Below, piece after piece: positions 8,728 through 17,394 of a stretch of 64,000 bases of DNA. The first letter of the stretch is position 1. Every line of letters begins with the position of its first letter. Source of the stretch: Rubrobacter marinus (GTDB lineage: Bacteria; Actinomycetota; Rubrobacteria; Rubrobacterales; Rubrobacteraceae); NCBI RefSeq assembly GCF_011492965.1, contig NZ_CP045121.1, positions 186,001-250,000 on the forward strand. Direction: 5' to 3'. A program made the translations under genes and the position numbers. The notes below the pieces were generated by a model. That model had not been told where the DNA came from. It worked only from the letters and a program-made list of their open reading frames with translations, and made no database searches.

Positions 8728-10553
8728 TTACTCGAAGCCGGTGATGGCGACGACCGCGGGGCGGGGATGTCGCCGTCGGGCCAGACGCTCGTCGGCTCGT
8801 CCACGTTCTCGGTCTCCTCGCCGGGGTGCTGGACGGCGAGGAAGAGGGTCCTGCCGTCGGGGGTGAAGTACGGGCCGGTCAGCTCGGCCTGCACGGGCCC
8901 GCTCGCGAACTGGAGGACGTCGCGGTTGGCCCCCCCGGCGCCGCCCGGCATCACGAAGGCCCCGTTGTTCTTGAAGGTCCTGTAGATGCCGTCGTTCAGG
9001 GAGCTCGAGGAGATGTCGGTCACGACCCAGAGGTTGTCCCGGAGGTCGAAGGCGAGGTTGTCGGGGCTCGCGAAGCCGGACTGGGGTCCGCCGGTCGCGA
9101 AGACCTCGAAGGTGAACTCCTCCGCCTCCGCGTCGCCGCCGGATTCGGCGATCCTCAGGATCTGGCCGTAGAAGTTGCCGTGGTCGGTGTTGTTGGTGAG
9201 GGAGGCGTAGACGGTGCCGTCGGGCGCTACCTCTATGTCCTCGCAGCGGTCCATCGGGGTCCCTATGGGGTCGCCGTCCTCCTCCTCGGCGAGGGCCGCG
9301 GCCTCGGGGGCGCGCACCAGGACGTCGGCCTGGCCCGCGAAGCCGTTGTCGCGGAAAAGGGGGTTGTTCTCGAAGTCGAGGGCCACCCACCGGCCGTTGG
9401 CGAAGTCGGCGACGTAGAGCATCCCGTCCGAGAGGAGGTCCATGTTGGCCTCCCGGTCGTCCGGCGAGTAGGTGCCGGAGGAGATGAACTTGTAGATGCA
9501 CTGGTCTTCTTCGTCGTGGCCGGTGTAGACGACGACCCTGCCGCCCTCGGAGACGCGGATGGCGGCGTTCTCGTGGCGCAGGCGCCCGAGCCAGGTGTGC
9601 TTTCTGGGCTTGGACTCCTTGTCGAACGGGTCCACCTCCACCACCCAGCCGTAGTGCTCCGGGGGCTGCGCCGAGGCCGGGTCGTCGAGCCAGCGGTAGG
9701 TCTCCGCGATCTCGAGCCCTTCGGGCTGGTCGTCCTCGCTCTCCCCGGCCTCGTCCTGGCTGCCCTCGGAGCGCTCGCCGTAGTAGTCTTGGAAGTTCTC
9801 CTCGCAGGTGAGGATGGTGTTCCACGGCGTCACCCCGCCGCCGCAGTTGGCGAGGGTGCCTATAAACTCGGTGGCCCCGCCGACCTCCTCGGCCCCCGCG
9901 GCGGGCCCCGTGACGTCCATCGGCGTCGTCGCGTCTATGCGCCGGTTATAGCGCTCGTCCTCGACGAAGGCCCAGGAGTTCCCCTCCTTGCGCACCAGGA
10001 AGACCGAGCCGCCGACCACGGCCTTCTCCCTGGCGATCTGCGCGGGGGTCTTGGTGGTCTGGCTCTCCGGGTCCTGATAATCCGAGACCCACTTGGCGTC
10101 GGGGTACTCGTGGCCGACGTAGAGGATACCCTCCTCGCTGTTGTCCCCGCCCTCGAGGGCGTCTATCGGGAGGTAGGCGACGAAGTCGTTGTTGTAGCCG
10201 TACGGCGCGCCCGGGGCGACGTCGTCGCCCCACTTGCGCACGACGTCGTAGCGGAAGCCTTCGGGCAGGATCAGCTCGTCGGCGTCGCTGGCTTCTATGG
10301 GCGTGAAGAACGACGCGTCGCCGCTCGCGGCCTGGCCCTGCGCCTGGGCGCCGGAGTCGTTCCGGGCCCCTCCCTCCTGCCCGCCCTCGGCGCCGCAGCT
10401 CGTGAGGACGCCCGCGCTCCCGGCGGTTAGGGCCGCCGATCCCGCACCGAGAAAGGTCAAGAAGCGCCGCCGCGTCATGCCCGCGGGGGCGGGCTCCGGG
10501 CGCCTGTCGCGCTTCTCCTGCTTGATCCTCTGCACGTCCGGACCCTTCTTCAC
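8728..10553 (-). CDS. PhoX-type alkaline phosphatase, Tat-secreted (one frameshift)
   Basis: A ~609-aa PhoX/DUF839 phosphatase, a Ca/Fe-dependent enzyme exported folded. The GTG at 10553 was chosen because GGGAGG lies eight bases upstream; an in-frame ATG at 10595 has a weak site. A twin-arginine leader (TRRRFLTFLGAGSAALTAG) starts around residue 26, followed by a low-complexity stretch and the PhoX fold: LPEGFRYDVVRKWGDD, GGGVTPWNTILTCEEN, DRCEDIEVAPDGTVYASLTN, SPDNLAFD, YFTPDGRTLFLAVQHPGE. Near the C-terminus the frame breaks at the G runs 8758-8766. One added base gives the natural end PAVVAITGFE at 8728; unrepaired, translation runs on about 110 codons into the next gene. Confidence 0.9.
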
Positions 10554-10622
10554 GCCCGGTACCTCCCACGCTAGACCACGGTGACTGGCGCTCATAGTAG
10601 GGAAGCCCGCCCCGGCCCTGGT

Positions 10623-10636
10623 TTCACGCGCGTGAA
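10623..10636. promoter_or_regulatory. Perfect 14-bp palindrome TTCACGCGCGTGAA upstream of phosphatase gene
   Basis: TTCACGCGCGTGAA is a perfect palindrome 70 bases upstream of the PhoX-type start. Read on the minus strand it gives GTTCACGCGCG, similar to one half of actinobacterial PHO-box repeats (GTTCACC-type units). The rest of the 10596-10844 spacer also holds two near-repeats GGTTTAACCA (10695) and GCTTTAACCA (10729) but no gene I can support. Confidence 0.35.
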
Positions 10637-10844
10637 CGTATCGTTAAATAGCGGTGCAAGCGGGGCGTAAGGGCGGGGATCGGGGCCCCCGACCGGTTTA
10701 ACCAACCTTTAAATGCGATGTTTCGCCGCTTTAACCACGGCCGCGACGCGCCCCCCTACAATCGTTGCAGGTATGGAGCAGCGCGCCACACCTCGCCGCA
10801 TCGCCCCTCCTGGCCTCCCACCCCCTCAGCCCAAGGAGCACGCC

Positions 10845-11264
10845 GTGAGCTTGACGCAGGAGAGGCACGCCGTCCCTCGGGACCCCGCCGGAGCGCCGCG
10901 AGCCGGAGAGCTCGCGGCCCGCGACAGCCGTGCCTCCTGGGCGGCGGTGCTGCTCGTCGCCGCCGGTCTCCTGCTGATGGCCCCCACGGCGGCGCAGGCG
11001 CTGGTCTCCGGCGTGTACGGCTCCGAGGACGGCGAGGTGCTGCGCGGCTCGGACTGGGACGAGAGGGTCACGGGCCTCGGGGGGGAGGACGAGCTGTACG
11101 GCGGTCCGGGCGCGGACAAGCTCTCCTCGGGCGCCGGGGACGACTTTCTGGAGGCGAGCGACGGGGAGCGCGACCTCGTGAGCTGCGGCCGCGGGGTGGA
11201 CGTCGCGAGCGTCGACTTCGTAGACCTCGTCGCCGACGACTGCGAGAGGGTCTACCCCGGTTGA
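10845..11264 (+). CDS. Small exported protein with RTX-like calcium-binding repeats
   Basis: A 139-aa protein with a membrane or signal segment (residues ~29-48, WAAVLLVAAGLLLMAPTAAQA, cleavage likely near AQA). A glycine-aspartate repeat region follows, LGGEDELYGGPGADKLSSGAGDDFLEA, two copies of the GGxGxDxL nonapeptide of hemolysin-type Ca-binding proteins. The C-terminal part has two Cys (VSCGRG, ADDCER) that could form a disulfide. GTG 10845 was chosen because AAGGAG precedes it by six bases; a longer reading from ATG 10773 lacks a site. Its TGA overlaps the TTG start of the next gene, so the two are translationally coupled. Confidence 0.7.
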   Translation: MSLTQERHAVPRDPAGAPRAGELAARDSRASWAAVLLVAAGLLLMAPTAAQALVSGVYGSEDGEVLRGSDWDERVTGLGGEDELYGGPGADKLSSGAGDDFLEASDGERDLVSCGRGVDVASVDFVDLVADDCERVYPG

Positions 11265-11716
11265 GCCGGCTCGCCCGACCCCCGTACGCCGCAGAGCCCC
11301 GCTCCCCGGCGCCGGGCGACCCCGGGCGGCGCGACGCGACGGGGCGGGCGGTCGCGCCCGCGGCCCTCGCCCGGCGGGCCGTCGTCGCGGAGCCGTGTCC
11401 CCGGCTCAGGGCCGCCATCGAGCAGGCTCTGCGCGGCGAGGGGTACCGGGTGGTGGACGGAGGCCTCCCCGGCGGCTCGGAGGGGACGGTGATCCTGCTG
11501 GCGGGGGACGGGGACGGGCTCCACGTCCTCGAGGCGCGCGACGTCGCCGGCGCCCTGGTGGACCTCTGCGGGGGCCAGGGTATGCCTCGCGGCGTGAAGT
11601 CCCCCGCCCTCGGCATCCACGCCTTCCTGCCGAGGCCCTTCGGCGCGGCGGACGTCCTGCGCGTGGCGCGGGCCGTCGGCGGCTTCGACCCCAGGCGGAG
11701 GGCGCCCGAACCTTAA
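11261..11716 (+). CDS. Degenerate receiver-like (pseudo-receiver) protein
   Basis: A 151-aa protein whose C-terminal ~115 residues follow a response-regulator receiver pattern: AVVAEPCPRLRAAIEQALRG (beta1-alpha1), VILLAG (beta3), and HAFLPRPFGAADVLRVARA, matching the conserved Lys-Pro-Phe and final helix but with Arg for the Lys. The beta3 strand lacks the phosphoacceptor Asp, so phosphorylation is unlikely. The start is TTG 11261, overlapping the preceding stop (TTGA), with GAGAGGG ten bases upstream. The first ~35 residues are Pro/Arg-rich. Coding is supported by the coupling and fold pattern, not by a recognised family; moderate confidence. Confidence 0.6.
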   Translation: MSRLARPPYAAEPRSPAPGDPGRRDATGRAVAPAALARRAVVAEPCPRLRAAIEQALRGEGYRVVDGGLPGGSEGTVILLAGDGDGLHVLEARDVAGALVDLCGGQGMPRGVKSPALGIHAFLPRPFGAADVLRVARAVGGFDPRRRAPEP

Positions 11717-11775
11717 AGCCCGGCGCGAGCTTCGTGCGCGTCTCCCCTCCCCGGCGGGTGCGAGAATGGTCCCCT

Positions 11776-13215
11776 ATGGACCGTGCCGCGCAGAGAGAGC
11801 CCGGGGTCGAGGTCCCGGACTTCCCGTTCCGGGCGCTGCTGGCGGTCGTCGCCTTCGCGGTGTTCGTGATCGTCATGAACGGCTCGATGACGAACGTCGC
11901 GCTCCCGACGATCGGGGACGAGTTCGGGGCGACGGAGGCCGAGGCGGGGTGGGTGATCACGGGCTACCTCCTCGTCTTCGCCGTCGGCGTCCCGCTCTAC
12001 GGGCGGCTCTCGGATGTCTACAGCGTGCGCAGGATCTTCTGCGTCGGCCTCGCGGGCTTTGCCCTGGGCTCGCTGGTCTGCGCGTTCGCGCCGAGCCTCC
12101 CGGTGCTGGTCGCCGGACGCATGCTGCAGGCCGCCGGGGGCGCGGCGATCCCGGCGCTCTCGAGCACCTCCGTCGCCCGCCTCCTGCCGCCCGGGAGGAG
12201 GGGCGGCGCCCTCGGCCTGATCGTCTCCAGCGTCGGGGTGGGGGGCGCCGTCGGCCCGGTCGTGGGCGGCATAGTCGTGCAGTTCGCGGGATGGCACGCC
12301 CTCTTCTACGGGACGCTCCTCCTGGGCCTCCTGCTCATCCCCGCCGCGCTCCGCGTCCTGCCGGAGACCTCCCCCGAGGGGGGCGCCTCCTTCGACCTCC
12401 CCGGCGGCCTCCTCCTCGCGCTCACCGCGGGGCTCGCGCTCTTCGCCGTCACGGAGGGGCAGCCCCTCGGCCTCTCCTCGCCCGTCCTGTGGGGGTCTTG
12501 CGCGGGCGCCCTGCTCTCGGGGGCGGCGTTCGCCCGCCGGATCACCAGGGTTCCCGCGCCCTTCGTCTCCCCGCGCCTGCTCACGAACCGGGCGTACCTG
12601 GCGTGCTCGGCGGTGGGCTTCTTCGGGATGCTGGCGAACCTGACGAGCATCGTCTTCGTGCCGCTCCTCCTGCTCGACGTCAACGGCCTCGGCGCGGGCG
12701 CGGCGGGGCTCGCGCTCGCGCCCGGCGCCGTGGCCGTGGCCCTCCTCTCCCCGCTCGCCGGGAGGGTCTCGGACCGCACGGGCCCCGGGCCCCCGATCGT
12801 GGCCGGGATCCTCGCCCTCTTCCTCTCCCTGCTCGTCCTCTCGACCTTCGGGGCCGGCGGCTCCTACCTCGTCGTGACCCTGGGGATGCTCGGCGTCGGG
12901 GTGGGCTTCGCCGGGTTCACCTCCCCGAACACCAACGCCACCGCCAACACGCTCCCGCGCGAGGAGATCGGGGTGGGCCTGGGCATCTACCAGATGCTCT
13001 TCTTTCTGGGCGGTGGCGCGGGACCGGCGATCGTCGGCTCCTACTTCGCCGCCCGGTCCCCGGACGCCCGCGCCCTCAACCCCTTCTACGCCGGGACCCC
13101 GAACGCGGCGCCATTCTCGGACGCCTTCCTCCTGCTCGCCCTCTGCGCCCTTTTGGCGCTGGTAGCCGCCGGGTCCGGACTGCTGTCGCGGCGGCAGCCC
13201 GGGGACAGGGGCTAG
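11776..13215 (+). CDS. MFS drug-efflux transporter (DHA2/EmrB type)
   Basis: A 479-aa proton-driven exporter of the major facilitator superfamily, 14-TM DHA2 class. TM1 carries MNGSMTNVALPTIGDEFGA, the family's first motif, and motif A appears as VPLYGRLSDVYSVRRIF (residues ~73-90). Motif C in TM5 is seen as SVGVGGAVGPVVGGIV. Later helices include LAGRVSDRTGPGPPIVAG. ATG 11776 follows a weak ribosome site and is the first Met before homology. The stop overlaps by four bases, tail to tail, with the stop of the second DHA2 pump on the opposite strand. Substrate unknown. Confidence 0.92.
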   Translation: MDRAAQREPGVEVPDFPFRALLAVVAFAVFVIVMNGSMTNVALPTIGDEFGATEAEAGWVITGYLLVFAVGVPLYGRLSDVYSVRRIFCVGLAGFALGSLVCAFAPSLPVLVAGRMLQAAGGAAIPALSSTSVARLLPPGRRGGALGLIVSSVGVGGAVGPVVGGIVVQFAGWHALFYGTLLLGLLLIPAALRVLPETSPEGGASFDLPGGLLLALTAGLALFAVTEGQPLGLSSPVLWGSCAGALLSGAAFARRITRVPAPFVSPRLLTNRAYLACSAVGFFGMLANLTSIVFVPLLLLDVNGLGAGAAGLALAPGAVAVALLSPLAGRVSDRTGPGPPIVAGILALFLSLLVLSTFGAGGSYLVVTLGMLGVGVGFAGFTSPNTNATANTLPREEIGVGLGIYQMLFFLGGGAGPAIVGSYFAARSPDARALNPFYAGTPNAAPFSDAFLLLALCALLALVAAGSGLLSRRQPGDRG

Positions 13216-14627
13216 GGGGCGGCCCTCGCCGGCGCCTCCTCCGACGCCGCTTCCTTGCGCGGAGCGCGGACGTACAGGAGCGAGACCGCCGCCCCCGCCA
13301 GCAGCACGAGGGCGCAGATGATTCCCGCGAGGCGCAGCCCCTCGGCGAACGCCGCCCCTCCCTCGCCGGCGACGAGGGAGCCCAGCAGGGCGACGCCGAG
13401 TACGCCGCTCGCCTGCCGGCTCGCGTTGACGATGGCCGAGGCTATCCCGGCGCGCTCGACGGGCGCCGAGGAGACGACCGCGGCGGTGGCCGGCGGCAGG
13501 ATGAGCCCGCCTCCGGCCCCGACGAGCAGCAGGTTGGGCAGGAGGGCCGCGTACGACACGTCTTCTCCCGCGAGGACGAGGAGGAGCGAGCCCACCCCGG
13601 CCAGCCCGAGACCGGCGACCAGAGGCGTCCGCAGCCCCAAGCGCGCCACCAGCCTTCCGGAGACGACCGAGGCCCCGAACGTGACGAAGGCGAGCGGCAG
13701 GAAGGCGAGCCCGGTGGCGACCGCCCCGTACCCCAGTACCTCCCCGAAGAAGAGCGAGAGCAGGAAGAGCTGCCCGTAGACGCTGAAGGTGAGCGAGGCC
13801 CCCGCGAAGGTGCCCGCCGAGAAGGTCGCGTTCCCGAAGAGCCCGAGCGGCAGCATCGGGCTCGCGCCGCGCCGCTCGAGGCGGCGCTCGACGAGGACGA
13901 AGGCCGGGGCGCAGACGGCGAAGACCGCGAACGCCAGGAGCACGGACGTCCCGCCCCACCCTCGGCCTCCGGCCTCGATCAGGGCGTAGGTCAACGAACC
14001 GAGCGCGAGGATGCCGAGCGCCTGCCCGGCGAGGTCCACCCCCCGGCCCGGAACGAGCGCCGAGCGGGGGACGAAGCGCACGGCCAGCGCGGCGACGACC
14101 ACCACGAGCGCCACGTTGAGCCCGAACACGCTCCGCCAGCCCAGGGAGCCGGCCAGCAGCCCGCCAAGCAGCGGGCCCATCGCCACGCCGAGACCGGCCG
14201 TCGCGGACCAGAGCCCCACCGCCCGAGCCCTCTCGGCGGGCTCCCGGAAGGCGGCCGAGATCAGGGCGAGCGTCGCCGGGACGACGAGCGCCCCCCCGAC
14301 ACCGAGGAGCGCCTGGAGCGGGATCAGGACCGCGAGCGTCGGCGCCAGGGCAGAGAGCCCAGAGGCCAGCGCGAAGAGGCCGAGCCCCCACAACAGCACC
14401 CGCCGCGCCCCGAGCCGATCCGAGAGCGCCCCCGCGGTGAGGAGCAGGCTCGCGAAGACGAGCGTGTACCCGTTCAAGACCCACTGCAGCCCCGAGAGCC
14501 CGCCGCCGAGGTCCGCCCGTATCGCGGGCAGCGCCGTGTTCACGCTCGTGGCCCTCAGAATCGCCACGAAGAACCCCAGGCAACTCGCCAGCAGGACGAG
14601 CTTCTTCATCCTATCCCCGTCGCGCAT
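13212..14627 (-). CDS. MFS drug-efflux transporter (DHA2/QacA type), TetR-controlled
   Basis: A ~471-aa 14-TM MFS exporter. Motifs: TSVNTALPAIRADLGGGLSGLQWVLNGY at the N-terminus (first ~20 diagnostic), motif A LTAGALSDRLGARRVLLWG, and motif C AGLGVAMGPLLGGLLAG. The ATG at 14627 was chosen because GGGGGAGGG lies just upstream; ATG 14609 is an alternative. It is divergent from the thioesterase-TetR operon across a 163-base spacer containing a TetR-type operator. By the usual logic of such pairs the pump is probably induced when the regulator binds a toxic ligand. Convergent with the other DHA2 pump, 4-base overlap. Confidence 0.92.
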   Translation of the reverse strand: MRDGDRMKKLVLLASCLGFFVAILRATSVNTALPAIRADLGGGLSGLQWVLNGYTLVFASLLLTAGALSDRLGARRVLLWGLGLFALASGLSALAPTLAVLIPLQALLGVGGALVVPATLALISAAFREPAERARAVGLWSATAGLGVAMGPLLGGLLAGSLGWRSVFGLNVALVVVVAALAVRFVPRSALVPGRGVDLAGQALGILALGSLTYALIEAGGRGWGGTSVLLAFAVFAVCAPAFVLVERRLERRGASPMLPLGLFGNATFSAGTFAGASLTFSVYGQLFLLSLFFGEVLGYGAVATGLAFLPLAFVTFGASVVSGRLVARLGLRTPLVAGLGLAGVGSLLLVLAGEDVSYAALLPNLLLVGAGGGLILPPATAAVVSSAPVERAGIASAIVNASRQASGVLGVALLGSLVAGEGGAAFAEGLRLAGIICALVLLAGAAVSLLYVRAPRKEAASEEAPARAAP

Positions 14628-14709
14628 GACCCTCCCCCGAATTGCGGTCGAGTCGCCGTCCACGTCGAGCTTCGCGCCCCAGCTTCACGGCTACCCTCTC
14701 CTCTCGCTC

Positions 14710-14756
14710 TTGACTCCACGGACGAGGGGAACAATAATACCGACCAGTTGGTTTGT
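14710..14756 (+). promoter_or_regulatory. Consensus-like promoter with TetR-type operator
   Basis: TTGACT (14710-14715), a 17-base spacer, and AATAAT (14733-14738) form a good sigma-70-type promoter for the operon at 14791. Directly downstream, ACCGACCAGTTGGTTTGT (14739-14756) is an imperfect inverted repeat (ACCGACCA against ACAAACCA, 6 of 8 matching; core ACCAGTTGGT). It covers the probable start of transcription, so a bound repressor would block it. The regulator is most likely the TetR protein at 15209; control of the divergent pump is inferred. Confidence 0.8.
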
Positions 14757-14790
14757 AAATAGTGGAAGCTGGCGGAGGGAGAGACGGGCG

Positions 14791-15201
14791 ATGAAGACGG
14801 ATCAGATCGAGGACCTCAAGGAGAGGGAGGGGCTGGTCAGGGACCTGGGGATCGAGTACGTGGAGCTGAGCCCCGAGAGGGTGGAGATGAGTATGCCGGT
14901 GGATGCGCGTCACGTGCAGCCCCTCGGATTCCTGCACGGCGGGGCGAGCGTGGTCCTGGCCGAAACCGTCGCGACCACGGGGGCGTGGCTCAATTGTCCC
15001 GACGGCAAGGTCGCGTTCGGGTCGGAGATCAACGCGAGCCACCTCAGGCCCAAGCGCTCCGGGACCCTGGTCGCGGTCGGGACGCCGTTGCGCAGGGGGA
15101 GGAACAGCCAGGTGTGGCAGGTCGAGATCCGGGACGAGGGCGACAAGCCCGTCTGCGTCTCGCGCTGCACCCTGGCCGTAGTAGACGTACCGGAGGGGTG
15201 A
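14791..15201 (+). CDS. Hotdog-fold thioesterase (PaaI-like)
   Basis: A 136-aa hotdog-fold acyl-CoA thioesterase. The active-site turn is VQPLGFLHGGASVVLAETVA (residues ~46-65), where HGG and the following Glu are typical of the 4-hydroxybenzoyl-CoA thioesterase/PaaI group; the second half has INASHLRPKRSG. ATG 14791 follows GGAGGGAGA. It is first in an operon of five genes (thioesterase, TetR, thioesterase, MDR oxidoreductase, epoxide hydrolase) with overlapping or near-touching ends. Probably releases CoA from aromatic or fatty acyl groups; exact substrate unknown. Confidence 0.9.
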   Translation: MKTDQIEDLKEREGLVRDLGIEYVELSPERVEMSMPVDARHVQPLGFLHGGASVVLAETVATTGAWLNCPDGKVAFGSEINASHLRPKRSGTLVAVGTPLRRGRNSQVWQVEIRDEGDKPVCVSRCTLAVVDVPEG

Positions 15202-15208
15202 GGACGCC

Positions 15209-15838
15209 GTGGTGACGAAGGGCGAGAGGACGCGGCGCCGGATCGTCGAGCGCGCGGCGCCCGTCTTCAATACGAGGGGGTACTTTGGCGCCTCCATGGG
15301 CGACCTCGTGCGGGAGACGGGTCTAGAGAAGGGCGGCATCTACAACCACTTCGGCAGCAAGGAGGAGCTGGCCCTCGCCGCCTTCGACTACTCCGTAGGC
15401 GTGATGAGCGAGCGGTTCGACGAGGCGCTGGAGGGACGGATGGGGACCCTGGAGAAACTCCTCGCCGTCGTCGGCGTGCTCGGGGGCATGGCCGAGGACC
15501 CGCCGGTCAGGGGCGGCTGCCCCGTGCTCAACACCGCCATCGAGGCGGACGACGCGCACCGGGCGCTCAAGGAGAGGGCGCGGGGGGCGGCGACGGACTG
15601 GCTCCGGCTCGTCGGGAGCATCGTGAAGGAGGGCGTGGCGAGCGGGGAGCTGGAAGGGGGGACCGACCCTCGAAAGGTAGCCAGCGTGGTCGTGGCTACG
15701 CTGGAGGGCGCGCTGATGCTCAGCAAGCTCAACGACGACCCGGCGCACATGGAGCGGGCCGTGGAGCACCTGGAGGAGTACCTCCGCTCGCTGTCGCGCC
15801 CCGATGCGGGGAGCGCGCAGGCGGGGAGGGGAAGCTAG
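15209..15838 (+). CDS. TetR family transcriptional repressor
   Basis: A 209-aa TetR repressor of the YxaF/LmrA-like kind. The N-terminal HTH (residues ~5-50) reads RTRRRIVERAAPVFNTRGY, MGDLVRETGLEKGGIYNHFG and SKEELALAAFDY. The ligand-binding half includes PPVRGGCPVLNTAIEADD, common in TetR proteins that control oxidoreductase or efflux genes. The start is GTG 15209 (a second GTG follows at 15212) behind GAGGA, seven bases after the thioesterase stop. It is embedded in the operon whose promoter carries the repeat at 14739-14756, so autoregulation is likely. Confidence 0.93.
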   Translation: MVTKGERTRRRIVERAAPVFNTRGYFGASMGDLVRETGLEKGGIYNHFGSKEELALAAFDYSVGVMSERFDEALEGRMGTLEKLLAVVGVLGGMAEDPPVRGGCPVLNTAIEADDAHRALKERARGAATDWLRLVGSIVKEGVASGELEGGTDPRKVASVVVATLEGALMLSKLNDDPAHMERAVEHLEEYLRSLSRPDAGSAQAGRGS

Positions 15839-16396
15839 GTGGGCGTAACCGCGAACCGCAGCCGCACCGTGAGCTGGCAGGACCCGCTCGCGGGTGCTGA
15901 GGCGGCGAAGGAGATGAGCGGGCTGGAGTTTCTGCGCTCGATGGGCCGCGGGGAGCTTCCCGGCCCGCCCATCGCGGAGCTCATGGGCTTCGGGGTCGCC
16001 GAGGTCGAGGAGGGCCGGGTGGTCTTCGAGTGCGTCCCCGCCGAGTACCACTACAACCCCATCGGGACCGTCCACGGCGGCCTCGCCTGCGCCCTCTTCG
16101 ACTCCGCGATGGGCTGCGCCGTCCATTCCGAACTCCCCGCCGGGGTCGGCTACACGACCGTCGAGCTCAAGGTGAACTTCCTGCGGCCCATCGGCATTCG
16201 GACCGGGCGCGTCCTGTGTGAGGGGAAGACGATCCACGTCGGCGGGCGCATCGCCACCGCCGAGGCGCGGCTCCTGGACGAGGGGGGAAGACTCTACGGC
16301 CACGCGACCACGACCTGTATGATCTTCCGCGGCGAGAACGGCGGAAACGACCGCAAAGACGCCGGCCCGGTCGGCGAGGGGGAGGGAGCTAGTTGA
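15839..16396 (+). CDS. Hotdog-fold thioesterase (PaaI-like), second copy
   Basis: A 185-aa hotdog thioesterase longer than its operon partner because of an N-terminal extension (residues 1-50). The core holds YHYNPIGTVHGGLACALFDSA, with the HGG turn and Asp of the catalytic helix, and VELKVNFLRPIG. The start GTG directly follows the TetR stop codon. The last ~20 residues are Gly/Glu-rich and probably unstructured. Two different thioesterases in one operon suggest paired handling of acyl-CoA products, but substrates cannot be read from sequence. Confidence 0.9.
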   Translation: MGVTANRSRTVSWQDPLAGAEAAKEMSGLEFLRSMGRGELPGPPIAELMGFGVAEVEEGRVVFECVPAEYHYNPIGTVHGGLACALFDSAMGCAVHSELPAGVGYTTVELKVNFLRPIGIRTGRVLCEGKTIHVGGRIATAEARLLDEGGRLYGHATTTCMIFRGENGGNDRKDAGPVGEGEGAS

Positions 16397-17394
16397 GCGA
16401 GACGATGAGGGCCGCGCTCGTGCGGGAGTTCGGGGGACCGGAGGTGCTGCGCGAGGAAGAGGTTCCGCTCCCCGCGCCCGGGGAGGGCGAGGTCCTGATC
16501 GAGCTGGAGGCCGCGGGCGTCAACCGGGCCGACGCCCTGACCAGGAGCGGCCGCTACCACGCCGCCGGACAGCCCCCGATAGTTCCGGGCTTCGAGGGCA
16601 GCGGCGTGGTCCGTCAGACCGGCGCGTCGGTGACGGACGTGGGCGTCGGGGACCGCGTGTTCGCCTTCGGCGGCAGGCCGGGCTTCTACGCCGAGTACGC
16701 CGCCGTCCACGAGGGGCGCGTCGTACGCATGCCGGACGGCCTGGGCTGGGATGCGGCGGCGGCCCTCCCCGTCGCCCCGCTCACGGCCTTCTACTGCCTG
16801 AGGCGACTGGCCCGCGTCGAGCCGGGGGAGACGGTGCTCGTGTGGGCCGCGGCCAGCGGGGTCGGGGACGTGGCCGTGCAGCTCGCGAAGGCGGCGGGGG
16901 CTACCGTCATAGCCACGGCCGGCTCGGACGAGAAGCTCGACTGGGCGCTGGGGAACGGCGCGGACCACGGGGTAAACCACTCCGGCGAGAGCGTCGTGGA
17001 CCGGGTTCTGGAGCTGACCGGCGGGGCGGGCGCCGAGGTCGTGCTCGATACGGTCGGGGGCGCCCGTTTCGGGGAGAGCCTGAAGGCGGCCGGCCACGGC
17101 GGCCGGGTCGTGGCCCTCGCGAACGTCGCTTTGGAGGAGAGCGTGATCGACACGCGCGACTTCTACCCGAAGAACGTGGCGATCTACGGCTTCCAGGTCA
17201 CCAACCTCATGCAACGCCTCGGCTACGACCCGAGGGAGGACCTCGCGGAGCTGGCGAGCGCCGTGGTAGCGGGCGACCTGAAGGTCCACGTTGACCGGAC
17301 TTTCCCCCTACGTGAGGCCGCCGGGGCCCACCGCCACCTCGAAGGCCGTCTGAACCGGGGCAAGGTCATGCTCCACCCCGGGGAGCGAGGGTGA
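16393..17394 (+). CDS. Quinone oxidoreductase-like MDR protein (NADPH)
   Basis: A 333-aa zinc-independent medium-chain reductase of the NADPH:quinone oxidoreductase (QOR) type. N-terminal GroES-like domain: [15 protein letters not shown] start ([20 protein letters not shown]), [16 protein letters not shown], and [12 protein letters not shown]. The Rossmann domain has [22 protein letters not shown] (AxxGxxG nucleotide motif, residues ~150-170) and DTVGGARF. No zinc-binding Cys cluster is seen. TTG 16393 overlaps the upstream stop (TTGA); ATG 16405 is an alternative. It probably reduces quinones or enoyl compounds in the same detoxification or catabolic operon. Confidence 0.92.
   Translation: MSETMRAALVREFGGPEVLREEEVPLPAPGEGEVLIELEAAGVNRADALTRSGRYHAAGQPPIVPGFEGSGVVRQTGASVTDVGVGDRVFAFGGRPGFYAEYAAVHEGRVVRMPDGLGWDAAAALPVAPLTAFYCLRRLARVEPGETVLVWAAASGVGDVAVQLAKAAGATVIATAGSDEKLDWALGNGADHGVNHSGESVVDRVLELTGGAGAEVVLDTVGGARFGESLKAAGHGGRVVALANVALEESVIDTRDFYPKNVAIYGFQVTNLMQRLGYDPREDLAELASAVVAGDLKVHVDRTFPLREAAGAHRHLEGRLNRGKVMLHPGERG

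Noticed and set aside
11713..14762. Two opposed open frames of about 960-1000 codons across the MFS pumps
   Set aside because: Composition is Arg/Gly/Ala/Pro/Glu-rich with no hydrophobic core; they are shadows of real MFS genes in high-GC DNA.
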